From Amycolatopsis lurida (lineage in GTDB: Bacteria > Actinomycetota > Actinomycetes > Mycobacteriales > Pseudonocardiaceae), in NCBI RefSeq assembly GCF_900105055.1, contig NZ_FNTA01000004.1, forward strand, positions 4,123,501 to 4,187,500: a DNA stretch of 64,000 nt, in the 5' to 3' direction. The notes below the pieces were generated by a model, which worked only from the letters and a program-made list of their open reading frames with translations, did not search any database and was not told the origin of the DNA. Made by a program: the position numbers and the translations under genes. Positions 55,959 through 64,000 of the stretch are shown here, in pieces. How positions within the stretch are numbered: the stretch's first letter is position 1; each line of letters opens with the position of its first letter.

Positions 55959-58001
55959 GTGAAGTTCCTTCCGTTGCTGGCCGGCCACTCACCAAGCCGA
56001 GCGTCAGTGACCTGTACCTACCGCTGTGGCGACGCGTGCTTCCACGACGCGCCGAACACATCGGACAACCCCACCTTCGCCGACGTGCTCGGCGCGGTGA
56101 GCCGCCGCGGCGCGTTGAAGGCGACCGCCGTCGTCGCGCTGGCCGCCGGCACCCCGCTCGCGCTGGCCGCGCCTGCCTCCGCCGCCCCCGAGGGCCGTCC
56201 GAAGCCGCCACCCGGCACGGATTACGAGCGAGTCCAGCCGAACACCCTCGACGCCGTCGTGGTGCCCGAGGGCTACGAGCAGGGCATTGTCATCCGCTGG
56301 GGTGACGCGGTGCTGCCCGGCGCGCCGGAGTTCGACTTCGACCATCAGACCGCCGAGGCGCAGGCGAAGCAGTTCGGCTACAACTGCGACTTCGCCGCGC
56401 TCCTGCCGCTGGACCACTGGGGGCTCTCCGCGCTCCTGGTCACGAACCACGAGTACACCTCGGAAGAGTTCATGTTCCGCGGTTACGACCGGAACAACCC
56501 GACCGAGGAACAGGTCAAGATCGCGTGGGCGGCCCACGGGCTGACCGTCGTCCAGGTGTCGCGCGGACGCGACACCGGGCACCTGCGGCCGAAGATGTCC
56601 CGCTACAACCGGCGGATCACGCTGCACACGCCGTTCAAGGTCACGGGCCCGGCTGCGGGCAGCGACCTCCTGAAGACCGCCGCCGATCCCACCGGCACGG
56701 TGGTGCTGGGCACGATGAACAACTGCGCGGGCGGCGTCACGCCGTGGGGCACGATCCTGTCCGGCGAGGAGAACATCAACCAATACTTCGGGAACGCGGA
56801 CACCGTGGCCGATCCGGTGAAGCGCAAGCGCTACGGGCGCTACGGCATCAAGGGCACCGCGACCACCCGCAAGTGGGAGCGGTTCGACGCGCGCTGGGAC
56901 ATCGCCAGGGAGCCGAACGAGGCCCACCGCTTCGGCTGGGTGATCGAACTGGACCCGAACGACCCGGACAGCACCCCGGTCAAGCACACGCATCTCGGCC
57001 GGTTCAAGCACGAGACGGCGAACATCCGCGTCGCCAAGGACGGCCGCGTGGTCGCCTACTCCGGCGACGACGAGCGCTTCGAGTACATCTACAAATTCAT
57101 CTCGAAGGGCCGGATGAAGCCGGGGAACAGCACGCACGCCCGGCGCCACAACATGACCCTGCTCGACGACGGCACGCTCTACGTCGGCCGGTTCACCGGC
57201 GACAGCCCCCCCGCGGAGATCGACGGCACCGGGAAACTGCCCAGTGACGGCGAATTCGACGGCGGCGGCGAATGGATCCCGCTGGCGTCCGGCACCAAGT
57301 CCTTTGTGGACGGAATGACCGCCGAAGAGGTCTACGTCTTCACCCGCGAGGCGGCCGACCGGGTGGGCGCCACCAAGATGGACCGTCCCGAGGACATCCA
57401 GGCCCATCCGTACACCGGCCGGATCTATTGCGCGCTGAGCAACAACGTCGAGCGCGGCAACCCCGGCAAGGAAGGCGCCACCGAGCCCAACCCGCGGCTG
57501 AACAACAAGCACGGTCAGGTGCTGGAACTCGAAGAGCGTCGCGGGGACGCGCTCGCGCTGACCTTCAGCTGGCGGTTGTTCCTGGTGTGCGGTGATCCGG
57601 CGTCGCCGGACACCTACTTCGCCGGCTTCCCCAAGGACCAGGTCTCGCCGATCTCCAGCCCGGACAACGTGGCCTTCGACCGGCACGGCAACCTGTGGAT
57701 CTCCACCGACTCGGCGGGCGCCCTCGGCATCAACGACGGTCTCTACTCGGTACCGCTGGAAGGCCGCAACCGCGGGGAGCTCAAGCTGTTCCTCACCGTG
57801 CCGCGCGGCGCGGAGACCTGCGGCCCGATCGTCGAGCGGAAGATCGTCACGGTCTGTGTCCAGCATCCGGGTGAAGTGGACGGCGCGAACGCCGACAAAC
57901 CGGCCTCCCATTGGCCGGATGGCGGCGAAACCCAGCCGCGTCCCTCGGTCGTGGCGGTGTGGAAACCCGGCAGGCACGGCCTGGCCGACATCGGTTCTTA
58001 G
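55959..58001 (+). CDS. PhoX-family (DUF839) phosphatase, copy 1
   Basis: 680 residues, GTG start after GGAGG. An unusual N-terminus of about 45 residues with a Cys-rich TCTYRCGDACFHDAPNTSDN precedes the twin-arginine signal SRRGALKATAVVALAAG. Beta-propeller of the PhoX class: LLVTNHEYTSEE, NNCAGGVTPWGTILSGEEN, FGWVIELDP, HLGRFKHETANI, YSGDDERFEYIYKF, FDRHGNLWISTD. Tat-exported calcium/iron-dependent alkaline phosphatase releasing phosphate from organic esters. The next gene is a close paralogue. Confidence 0.9.
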   Translation: MKFLPLLAGHSPSRASVTCTYRCGDACFHDAPNTSDNPTFADVLGAVSRRGALKATAVVALAAGTPLALAAPASAAPEGRPKPPPGTDYERVQPNTLDAVVVPEGYEQGIVIRWGDAVLPGAPEFDFDHQTAEAQAKQFGYNCDFAALLPLDHWGLSALLVTNHEYTSEEFMFRGYDRNNPTEEQVKIAWAAHGLTVVQVSRGRDTGHLRPKMSRYNRRITLHTPFKVTGPAAGSDLLKTAADPTGTVVLGTMNNCAGGVTPWGTILSGEENINQYFGNADTVADPVKRKRYGRYGIKGTATTRKWERFDARWDIAREPNEAHRFGWVIELDPNDPDSTPVKHTHLGRFKHETANIRVAKDGRVVAYSGDDERFEYIYKFISKGRMKPGNSTHARRHNMTLLDDGTLYVGRFTGDSPPAEIDGTGKLPSDGEFDGGGEWIPLASGTKSFVDGMTAEEVYVFTREAADRVGATKMDRPEDIQAHPYTGRIYCALSNNVERGNPGKEGATEPNPRLNNKHGQVLELEERRGDALALTFSWRLFLVCGDPASPDTYFAGFPKDQVSPISSPDNVAFDRHGNLWISTDSAGALGINDGLYSVPLEGRNRGELKLFLTVPRGAETCGPIVERKIVTVCVQHPGEVDGANADKPASHWPDGGETQPRPSVVAVWKPGRHGLADIGS

Positions 58002-58033
58002 TCGACAAGCAACGATCTAGCAGTACTTTTGGT

Positions 58034-58069
58034 CGATGGCGCGCTACCGGGTCCGGCAGCGCGCCATCG
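58034..58069 (+). terminator. Terminator between the PhoX genes
   Basis: CGATGGCGCGCT/AGCGCGCCATCG, 12-bp arms, with CCGG/CCGG extending the stem inward. The second phoX therefore needs its own promoter. Confidence 0.8.
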
Positions 58070-58072
58070 CTC

Positions 58073-58127
58073 GTTCGCACGCTGTTCATCTTCTGGCCAG
58101 AGCTGGATCGTTTTGGTCGCTTAACGT
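58073..58127 (+). promoter_or_regulatory. Candidate PHO box and promoter of phoX copy 2
   Basis: GTTCGCACGCT (58073) is followed immediately by GTTCATCTTCT (58084), then a looser third unit GGCCAGAGCTG (58095): the 11-bp direct-repeat layout of PhoP boxes. TAACGT (58122-58127) can be the -10 hexamer, placing the box over the -35 region. Start codon at 58181. Confidence 0.6.
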
Positions 58128-58180
58128 CACGGCGTTCCCCCGACTGGACTACGTGTACCCACCGCGACCATGGAGGCCCT

Positions 58181-60283
58181 GTGTCCTTCGAGCCTCAGCG
58201 GCTGCTGCCGTTGATCACCTCCCACCCCGGTGGCCGCTCCGCGGTCACCTGCGAGTACCGCTGCGGCAACGCGTGCGCCCACCCCGAGCCGAACACGTCG
58301 GACAACGAGTACTTCGGCGACGTCGTCAAGAACGTGCTGTCCCGCCGTGGCGCGCTGAAGGCGAGCGCCGTGATGGCCGCGGCCGCCGGTGGTTTCGCCG
58401 CGCTGTCCGGCACGGCCGCCGCCGAAACCCCGGCTGGCGTTTCCGCCGCGGGCCACGGGAAACCGGGCCGCCCCGGACGTCCGGTGCCGGGCACCGACTT
58501 CGAAGCGGTGCCGCCGAACACGCTCGACGCGGTCACCATCCCCGAGGGTTACGAGCAGCGCGTCGTCATCCGCTGGGGCGACGCCGTCGAGTGGGGCGCG
58601 CCGAAGTTCGACTTCCACAAGCAGACCGCGGCCGCGCAGGCGAAGCAGTTCGGGTACAACTGCGACTTCGTCGGCCTGATCCCGCAGGATCCGCTGGGCA
58701 TCCGCAACCTCATGGTGGTGAACCACGAGTACACCACCGAGGTCCACATGTTCCCGGCCGACCAGTACGACCCGAAGAACCCGACCGAGGAGCAGGTCAA
58801 GATCGCGTGGGCGGCGCACGGCCTTTCGGTCGTCCAGGCCTTCCGCGACCCGATCGGTGGCGCCCTGCGGGTGACGCCGAGCCCGTTCAACCGCCGCATC
58901 ACGCTGAACACCCCGTTCGAGGTGCGCGGCCCGGCCGCCGGTTCGAAGTACCTCAAGACGTCCGCGGACCCGACCGGCCGCAAGGTGTTCGGCACGCAGA
59001 ACAACTGCGCCGGCGGCGTGACCCCTTGGGGCACCGTGCTTTCCGGCGAGGAGAACGTCAACCAGTACTTCGCCAACGCGGCCAAGGTCACCGACCCCGT
59101 GGCGGCGGCACGCCTGAAGCGGTACGGCTTCTCCGGCACCGAAAGCACCCGCAAGTGGGAGCGGTTCGACAAGCGCTGGGACCTCGCGCAGGAGCCCAAC
59201 GAGGCCAACCGGTTCGGCTGGGTCGTCGAGATCGACCCGAACGACCCGAACTCGACGCCGATCAAGCACACCGCGCTCGGCCGGTTCAAGCACGAGGCCG
59301 CGAACATCAAGATCACCAAGGACGGCCGCGTCGCCGTCTACTCGGGTGACGACGAGCGCTTCGAGTACATCTACAAGTTCGTCTCCAAGGGCAAGTACAA
59401 GCCGGGCAAGAGCGCGCACGCGCGTCGCCACAACTCGGCGCTGCTCGACGACGGCACGCTGTACGTCGGCCGGTTCACCGGCGACAGCCCGGCCGCCGAG
59501 ATCGACGGCACCGGCAAGCTCCCGGCGGACGGCGAATTCGACGGTGTCGGCGAGTGGATCCCGCTGGCCGCCGGTGACAAGTCCTTTGTGGACGGTTTTA
59601 CCGCCGAAGAGGTCTACGTCTTCACCCGCGAGGCGGCGGACAAGGTCCAGCCGACCAAGATGGACCGGCCCGAGGACATCGAGCCGAACCCGGTCAACGG
59701 CCGGATCTACGCGGCGCTGACCAACAACAGCCAGCGTGGCCCCGCCGGCAAGGCGAACGTCGACGAGGCGAACCCGCGGCCGAACAACCGCAACGGCCAC
59801 GTCCTGGAGTGGGAAGAGAACGGCGGAGACGCCGCGTCGACGAAGTTCTCCTGGCGGCTCCTGCTGGTCTGCGGTGACCCGAAGACGGCGGACACCTACT
59901 TCGGCGGCTTCCCGAAGGAGCAGGTCAGCCCGATCTCCTGCCCGGACAACGTCGCGTTCGACCGGCACGGGAACCTGTGGATCTCCACCGACGGCAACGC
60001 GCTGGGCTCGCACGACGGCCTGTTCTCGGTGCCGGTCGACGGCCCGGAGCGCGGGCACGTCAAGCAGTTCCTGTCGGTCCCGGTCGGCGCGGAATGCTGC
60101 GGCCCGGTGGTGACCGACCACCTGGTGCTCGTCGCCGTGCAGCACCCGGGTGAGGACGCGGCCGGCTCCGCGAACCCGACGTCGCATTGGCCGGACGGCG
60201 GCACGTCGCAGCCGCGGCCGTCGATCGTGTCGGTGTGGAAGAAGGGCCGCTGGGGCCAGGTCGGCCGCATCGGCGTCAAGTAG
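58181..60283 (+). CDS. PhoX-family (DUF839) phosphatase, copy 2
   Basis: 700 residues, GTG 58181 with GGAGG upstream. Same layout as copy 1: Cys-containing leader VTCEYRCGNACAHPEPNTSDN, twin-arginine SRRGALKASAVMAAAAGG, then the propeller with LMVVNHEYTTEV, NNCAGGVTPWGTVLSGEEN, GWVVEIDP, YSGDDERFEYIYKFVSKG and FDRHGNLWISTDGN. Highly similar to copy 1 through the catalytic region, so a tandem duplication. It has its own PHO-box-like promoter, suggesting strong phosphate-starvation expression (inference). Confidence 0.9.
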   Translation: MSFEPQRLLPLITSHPGGRSAVTCEYRCGNACAHPEPNTSDNEYFGDVVKNVLSRRGALKASAVMAAAAGGFAALSGTAAAETPAGVSAAGHGKPGRPGRPVPGTDFEAVPPNTLDAVTIPEGYEQRVVIRWGDAVEWGAPKFDFHKQTAAAQAKQFGYNCDFVGLIPQDPLGIRNLMVVNHEYTTEVHMFPADQYDPKNPTEEQVKIAWAAHGLSVVQAFRDPIGGALRVTPSPFNRRITLNTPFEVRGPAAGSKYLKTSADPTGRKVFGTQNNCAGGVTPWGTVLSGEENVNQYFANAAKVTDPVAAARLKRYGFSGTESTRKWERFDKRWDLAQEPNEANRFGWVVEIDPNDPNSTPIKHTALGRFKHEAANIKITKDGRVAVYSGDDERFEYIYKFVSKGKYKPGKSAHARRHNSALLDDGTLYVGRFTGDSPAAEIDGTGKLPADGEFDGVGEWIPLAAGDKSFVDGFTAEEVYVFTREAADKVQPTKMDRPEDIEPNPVNGRIYAALTNNSQRGPAGKANVDEANPRPNNRNGHVLEWEENGGDAASTKFSWRLLLVCGDPKTADTYFGGFPKEQVSPISCPDNVAFDRHGNLWISTDGNALGSHDGLFSVPVDGPERGHVKQFLSVPVGAECCGPVVTDHLVLVAVQHPGEDAAGSANPTSHWPDGGTSQPRPSIVSVWKKGRWGQVGRIGVK

Positions 60284-60289
60284 TGGCCT

Positions 60290-60342
60290 CCGGCGCCCCG
60301 ATCACTCTCGGCGAGACTTGATCTGCCTGATCGGGGCGCCGG
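60290..60342 (+). terminator. Terminator after phoX copy 2
   Basis: CCGGCGCCCCGATCA/TGATCGGGGCGCCGG, perfect 15-bp arms with a 23-nt loop. Confidence 0.8.
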
Positions 60343-60395
60343 ACGACACCGTTCGGTGATTACGGATCGCCGCCGCGCTCATTAGCTTCAGCCCT

Positions 60396-62012
60396 GTGAA
60401 AAGGGCTCTGGTGTTGATGACGGCAGGCGCACTCGTGGCGGGCATTCTTCCCGCGTCCGCACAGGCCGCGACCGTCCCGCCCGGCTGCACCGGTGGCGCC
60501 GCGCCGAACCCGAGCGTCGAGCAGGGCAGCCCGCCCGCCGGTTACACGTTCAACCCGGCCGCCCCGGTGCCTCCCGGCACACCGAGGAGCAAGCAACCCA
60601 GGTTGTCGACGGCCGGCGGCTATCAGCCGGACGGCGGCAAATACGCCCTGATCTCCACGCCGGACAAGATGGTCAGCACCGCCTACGCGGCGATGAAGTT
60701 CGTGCCCGGCGGCGTCTACACCCTGACCGACTGGACCGGCACGAACGTCCAGCGCGCGGACGCCGTCCAGGAGACGGGGCTGCGGTTCTACAACGGGTCC
60801 GGCAAGGTCGTCCTGGAGAACAAGCTCAAGGTCGTGCACGCCGTCGAGGCCGATGGCAAACTGGCCCGGCAGGATTTCCCGCCGTCGATCGCCCCGCCGT
60901 CGGCCGGTTCGGTGAAGTTCTTCGCCGCCACCGACCGCAACTGGGTCATGTGGGACTGCGTCCACCTGCGGGTCGACTCGTTCTCCGCGAGGGCGGAGGT
61001 GCGGGATCCGGCGAGCGGCGCCTGGGGCGCCACGGCCACCCTGGAGGCGGGTACCACCGCGAACTACCGGTTCACCGTCACCAACGACGGCACCACGAAG
61101 CTGACCGCCATCAAGGTCGAAGACCCGTACTGCGACGCGAACCCCGCCCCGATCGCGACCCTCGAAGCCGGTAAGTCCGCGACCGTCACCTGCGACCACA
61201 AGAACGTCACCGAGGCGGACAACGGCCACGTCAGCACCGCGACCGTCTCCAGTGGGACTCTGCCGAAGAAGACCGCGACCACGACCACGACCATCAAGGT
61301 CACCCCGCCGCCCGCGATCGACGAGATCGGCGAGTTCGTCTGGAACGACCTCGACCGGAACGGATTGCAGGACGCCGGGGAGCCGGGCGTTCAGGGCGTG
61401 AAGGCGACTTTGAAGGACGCGTCGGGCAAGGCGCTCGGGACGCTCACCACCGACGCCGACGGCAAATACCGCTTCACCAAGCTGAAGGACGGCATCTACC
61501 AGGTCTGCTTCGACATCGCCGGGCTTCCTTTCACGTATACGGCGAAGGACGCGGGCGACGACGCGAAGGATTCGGACGCCGACCCGGCGAGCGGCTGCAC
61601 CGCGACCACCACCGTCGGCCCTCGCAAGCGGAAGGACCTGACGCTCGCGGCGGGCTTGAACGCGCCGTCGAGCAGGCTGGGCGATTTCGTGTGGCTGGAC
61701 AAGGACAAGGACGGCCTCCAGAGCCGCGACGAGCTCGGCGTCCCGGACGTGAAGGTGACGTTGAAGGACGCTTCGGGCAAAGAGGTCGGCTCAACCGTGA
61801 CCGGCCCGGACGGGCGATACGCCTTCGAACGGTTGACTCCGGGCTCGTACCAGGTGTGCTTCGACGCCGGCTCACGTCAGCTCACCCGTTCCGGTGTCGC
61901 GCACTACAACGGCACCGACTCGGCGGCGGACCCCGCGACCGGCTGCACGCCGGTGACCTCGCCGGGAGCTCCGGAAGATCTGACCAGGGACGCCGGCCTG
62001 CTCGACCCGTGA
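60396..62012 (+). CDS. Secreted protein with two SdrD-B-type domains
   Basis: 538 residues, GTG start. Signal peptide MKRALVLMTAGALVAGILP, cleavage at AQA (about 25). N-terminal unknown domain (about 30-200). A beta-sandwich with TVTNDGTTKLTAIKVEDPYC (about 215-300). Then two SdrD-B-like domains, each opening GxFVWxDxDxxGxQ and containing GVxxVKxTLKDASGK (about 308-400 and 428-520). Such domains are stalk units of wall adhesins. No LPxTG or C-terminal TM is seen, so it is probably released or wall-bound by other means. TAGCTT (60383-60388) sits 7 nt before the GTG, compatible with a leaderless transcript. Confidence 0.83.
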   Translation: MKRALVLMTAGALVAGILPASAQAATVPPGCTGGAAPNPSVEQGSPPAGYTFNPAAPVPPGTPRSKQPRLSTAGGYQPDGGKYALISTPDKMVSTAYAAMKFVPGGVYTLTDWTGTNVQRADAVQETGLRFYNGSGKVVLENKLKVVHAVEADGKLARQDFPPSIAPPSAGSVKFFAATDRNWVMWDCVHLRVDSFSARAEVRDPASGAWGATATLEAGTTANYRFTVTNDGTTKLTAIKVEDPYCDANPAPIATLEAGKSATVTCDHKNVTEADNGHVSTATVSSGTLPKKTATTTTTIKVTPPPAIDEIGEFVWNDLDRNGLQDAGEPGVQGVKATLKDASGKALGTLTTDADGKYRFTKLKDGIYQVCFDIAGLPFTYTAKDAGDDAKDSDADPASGCTATTTVGPRKRKDLTLAAGLNAPSSRLGDFVWLDKDKDGLQSRDELGVPDVKVTLKDASGKEVGSTVTGPDGRYAFERLTPGSYQVCFDAGSRQLTRSGVAHYNGTDSAADPATGCTPVTSPGAPEDLTRDAGLLDP

Positions 62013-62028
62013 TCGCCGCCCGATCACG
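62008..62028 (+). terminator. Short hairpin at the end of the SdrD-B gene
   Basis: CGTGATCG-N5-CGATCACG, perfect 8-bp arms, overlapping the stop codon. Confidence 0.6.
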
Positions 62029-62081
62029 CGAGTCACGCCTTAGCCACAAAGTGTCGGTGGGTCCCGCTAACGTCGCCGACC

Positions 62082-62699
62082 GTGACTTCCCATCTCGACG
62101 CCACCCGCGAGTCCTACGACACCGTCGCCGAGGACTACGCGGCGCGGATCAGGCCGCTCTTCCACCAGGAGCCGATCAGCCGCGCGATGCTCGCCGCGTT
62201 CGCCGAGCAGGTGCGCGGCCCGGTCGTCGACGTCGGCTGCGGTCCCGGCCACGTCACCGCTCACCTGGCGTCGCTCGGCCTCGACGTCACCGGTGTCGAT
62301 TTGTCGCCGAAAATGGTCGAGGTCGCCCGTCGTCAGCACCCTGACCAGCGGTTTTCGGTCGGCTCGATGACCGCCCTGGATTTCCCGGACGGCGAGCTGG
62401 GCGGTCTTGTCGCCTGGTGGTCGATCTTCCACCTGCCGCCGGAGGAGCTCCCGGCGGTGTTCGCGGAGTTCCGTCGCACGCTCGCGCCCGGTGGTCGTCT
62501 GCTGCTCGGTTTCCACGTCGGCGACGAGCGGCTGAGCCCGGAGACGGCGTATGGCCACCCGGTCACCTACGACGCCTACCTGCTGGATCCCGGCCGGGTC
62601 GCGGACCTGCTCGGGCAGGCGGGCTTCGAGGTCACCGCGCGGCTGACCATGGAAGGGAGGAAATGGCCACAGTCCTGCCTGTCGGGCCGTGCGGTTTGA
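62082..62699 (+). CDS. Class I SAM-dependent methyltransferase
   Basis: 205 residues, GTG start. SAM-binding motif I VVDVGCGPGHVTAHLASLG (about 48-66), acidic GVDLSPKMVEVARR, motif near LVAWWSIFHLPPEELP, and post-II GGRLLLGFHVGD. Methyltransf_11/25-like; acceptor unknown. It stands between the SdrD-B gene and the AftB-like gene, with no operon partner evident. Confidence 0.87.
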   Translation: MTSHLDATRESYDTVAEDYAARIRPLFHQEPISRAMLAAFAEQVRGPVVDVGCGPGHVTAHLASLGLDVTGVDLSPKMVEVARRQHPDQRFSVGSMTALDFPDGELGGLVAWWSIFHLPPEELPAVFAEFRRTLAPGGRLLLGFHVGDERLSPETAYGHPVTYDAYLLDPGRVADLLGQAGFEVTARLTMEGRKWPQSCLSGRAV

Positions 62700-62752
62700 C
62701 TCGTGGGCCGCGGGCCTGATCTGCTGCGCACGCAACCGAGCCGGGCGGGGCC

Positions 62753-64000
62753 ATGACGCAGACGAACACGACCACGGGCGAGAGCACGCCCGACTGGCCT
62801 TCGCGGGCCTGGTACCTGAGGCCGTCGACCTGGACTTGGGTCGGGTTCGGCCTGGTGCTGATGGTCTACGCCGATCTGGCCTGGCGCCGCCGCTGGATGA
62901 GCGACGACGGGCTGATCGTGCTGCGGACGGTCCGCCAGATCCTCGCGGGCAACGGGCCGGTGTTCAACGTCGGCGAGCGGGTCGAGACCAACACCAGTCC
63001 TTTGTGGACGGCCATCCTGAGTGTGCTCGGGCTGATCCCGGGGGTACCGCTGGAATGGGTCTCCGTGATCACCGGGCTGGTCTTCTCCGTCGCCGGGTTG
63101 TTCTTCGGCCTGGACGGCGCACGGCGGCTCTACCAGCCATTGGCGTTCCACGGACTCGCGCCCGCCGGGGCGCTGGTGGTCTGCGCGCTGCCGCCGTTCC
63201 GCGACTTCGCGACGTCCGGGCTCGAGACCGGGCTCATCACCTTGTGGCTGGGCGGTACCTGGTGGCTGCTCGTCCGCCGTACGTCCACAATGGACAATTT
63301 GCGCACCTGGCCGGTCGCGCTGGTCGCCGGGCTGGGGCCGTTGGTGCGGCCCGACCTCGCGGTCTTCAGCGCCGTCGCCTTGGTGGCGTTGATCGTCCTC
63401 GCGCGGCCAGGACGTCGCCGGGCGGTGGGCCTGATGGCCGTGGCGGCCGCGCTCCCGTTGGCGTATCAGGTGTTCCGGATGGGCTACTACGGTCTGCTGA
63501 CGCCGAACACCGCACTGGTCAAGGAGGCGTCGGAAGCGAACTGGGACCGCGGATGGGCGTACCTCGCCGATCTCGTGCAGCCGTACTGGCTGTGGCTCCC
63601 GCTGCTGCTGCTCGTCGCCGCGGGCGTCACGGTTTCGTCCACTGTGGACAAGACCTTCGTGGTGCTCGCCGCGGTTCCGGTGGCCGGAGCGGTGCTGCTC
63701 GCGGGGTACGTGATCCGGGTCGGCGGGGATTTCATGCACGGGCGCATGCTGCTCCCGGCGCTGTTCTGCCTGCTCCTGCCGGTGCTGGCCCTGCCGGTGA
63801 CGAGGGTGACCGTGTCCCTTCTGGTCGCCGTCGGGATCTGGGCGTTCGTGGCCGCCGCGTCGCTCCGTCCGGCGTATTCGGCTTCTCCGCGTGCCGTGGG
63901 TGTCACGGACGAGCGATCGTTCTGGTCGCGGTCGACCGGGCACGAACATCCCATCCTGGCGGAGGACTACGCCGGTCACCCGCTGATGCCGTCGGCGCTG
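62753..64000 (+). CDS. AftB-like arabinofuranosyltransferase (3' end outside window)
   Basis: Open from ATG 62753 to the window edge, 416 codons visible. GT-C type membrane enzyme: first loop WMSDDGLIVLRTVRQILAGN with the acidic DD pair typical of the catalytic site. VETNTSPLWTAILS, FATSGLETGLITLWLGGTWW, GYYGLLTPNTALVKEAS and GGDFMHGRMLLPALF are hallmarks of the AftB/ZomB-like group. In mycobacteria AftB adds terminal beta-1,2-arabinofuranose to arabinogalactan using decaprenyl-phosphoarabinose. At least eight TM segments are visible. The paralogue identity is likely but not certain. Confidence 0.8.
   Translation, partial: MTQTNTTTGESTPDWPSRAWYLRPSTWTWVGFGLVLMVYADLAWRRRWMSDDGLIVLRTVRQILAGNGPVFNVGERVETNTSPLWTAILSVLGLIPGVPLEWVSVITGLVFSVAGLFFGLDGARRLYQPLAFHGLAPAGALVVCALPPFRDFATSGLETGLITLWLGGTWWLLVRRTSTMDNLRTWPVALVAGLGPLVRPDLAVFSAVALVALIVLARPGRRRAVGLMAVAAALPLAYQVFRMGYYGLLTPNTALVKEASEANWDRGWAYLADLVQPYWLWLPLLLLVAAGVTVSSTVDKTFVVLAAVPVAGAVLLAGYVIRVGGDFMHGRMLLPALFCLLLPVLALPVTRVTVSLLVAVGIWAFVAAASLRPAYSASPRAVGVTDERSFWSRSTGHEHPILAEDYAGHPLMPSAL

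Noticed and set aside
56004..60187. Long minus-strand frames opposite both phoX genes
   Set aside because: Shadows with no recognisable motif, whereas the plus-strand frames encode complete PhoX proteins.

Overview
The window is high-GC actinobacterial DNA with GC-rich third codon positions, frequent GTG starts and overlapping ATGA gene junctions. It is most likely from Pseudonocardiales, and Amycolatopsis is the best guess. The main evidence is gene order. The set leuS ... dnaB-rplI-rpsR-ssb-rpsF ... GT87 mannosyltransferase ... ponA-DUF5318-PadR-ino1 matches, rearranged and with insertions, the Mycobacterium tuberculosis block Rv0041-Rv0058. An AftB-like arabinofuranosyltransferase at the right edge suggests an arabinogalactan-type wall. 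No tRNA, rRNA, transposase, integrase or CRISPR array was seen.

Layout. 1-2.9 kb: 3' end of leuS, an SDR oxidoreductase whose leader can fold over its own start codon, a TetR regulator and a small membrane protein. 3.1-6.4 kb: an accessory cluster of type VII secretion (ESX) type (YbaB-like, EspC-like, long WXG protein, duplicated TM+PH-like membrane protein) that looks less GC-rich than its surroundings. 6.7-9.3 kb: ribokinase and PTS enzyme I, the latter with a DasR-type dre palindrome over its start codon. 9.4-15.6 kb: MFS exporter, DUF1707 protein, a lipoprotein with an apparent CTG start, and an AI-2E transporter/MacS-like kinase/LuxR-type regulator operon. 15.9-20.4 kb: two secreted surface proteins, the second a roughly 1,100-residue protein with chaplin-like repeats and an LPTAG-repeat tail.

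20.5-29.7 kb is a run of small regulator/effector pairs, mostly divergent, with recognisable palindromic operators: ROK/MFS, MarR/DODA dioxygenase, VOC/WYL, TetR/FAD monooxygenase. It also holds a serine hydrolase, and the debris of a deleted TetR gene beside an alpha/beta hydrolase.

29.7-36.7 kb (minus strand) is the replication/ribosome block rpsF-ssb-rpsR-rplI-dnaB. Four ESX-associated genes (WXG-like, DUF3558 lipoprotein, PPE-like, EspG) are inserted between rplI and dnaB. Upstream of dnaB lie a perfect actinobacterial SOS (LexA) box and a same-strand cluster of DnaA-box-like 9-mers. 36.7-39.5 kb: three consecutive secreted proteins with a shared C-terminal membrane anchor. 39.7-45.3 kb: endonuclease IV, small proteins, GT87 glycosyltransferase, ROK regulator divergent from a Gfo/Idh/MocA oxidoreductase.

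45.5-53.4 kb: two tandem class A penicillin-binding proteins, DUF5318, PadR and inositol-3-phosphate synthase. 53.5-64 kb: HAD phosphatase, MarR+MFS operon, two PhoX-family phosphatases with PHO-box-like repeats, an SdrD-B-domain secreted protein, a methyltransferase and a truncated AftB-like gene. Long palindromes sharing the core CCCTTCACCGC...GCGGTGAAGGG occur at gene ends near 45.4 and 53.4 kb and look like a dispersed genomic repeat family.

All assignments come from reading the sequence and recalling families; no database search was run.
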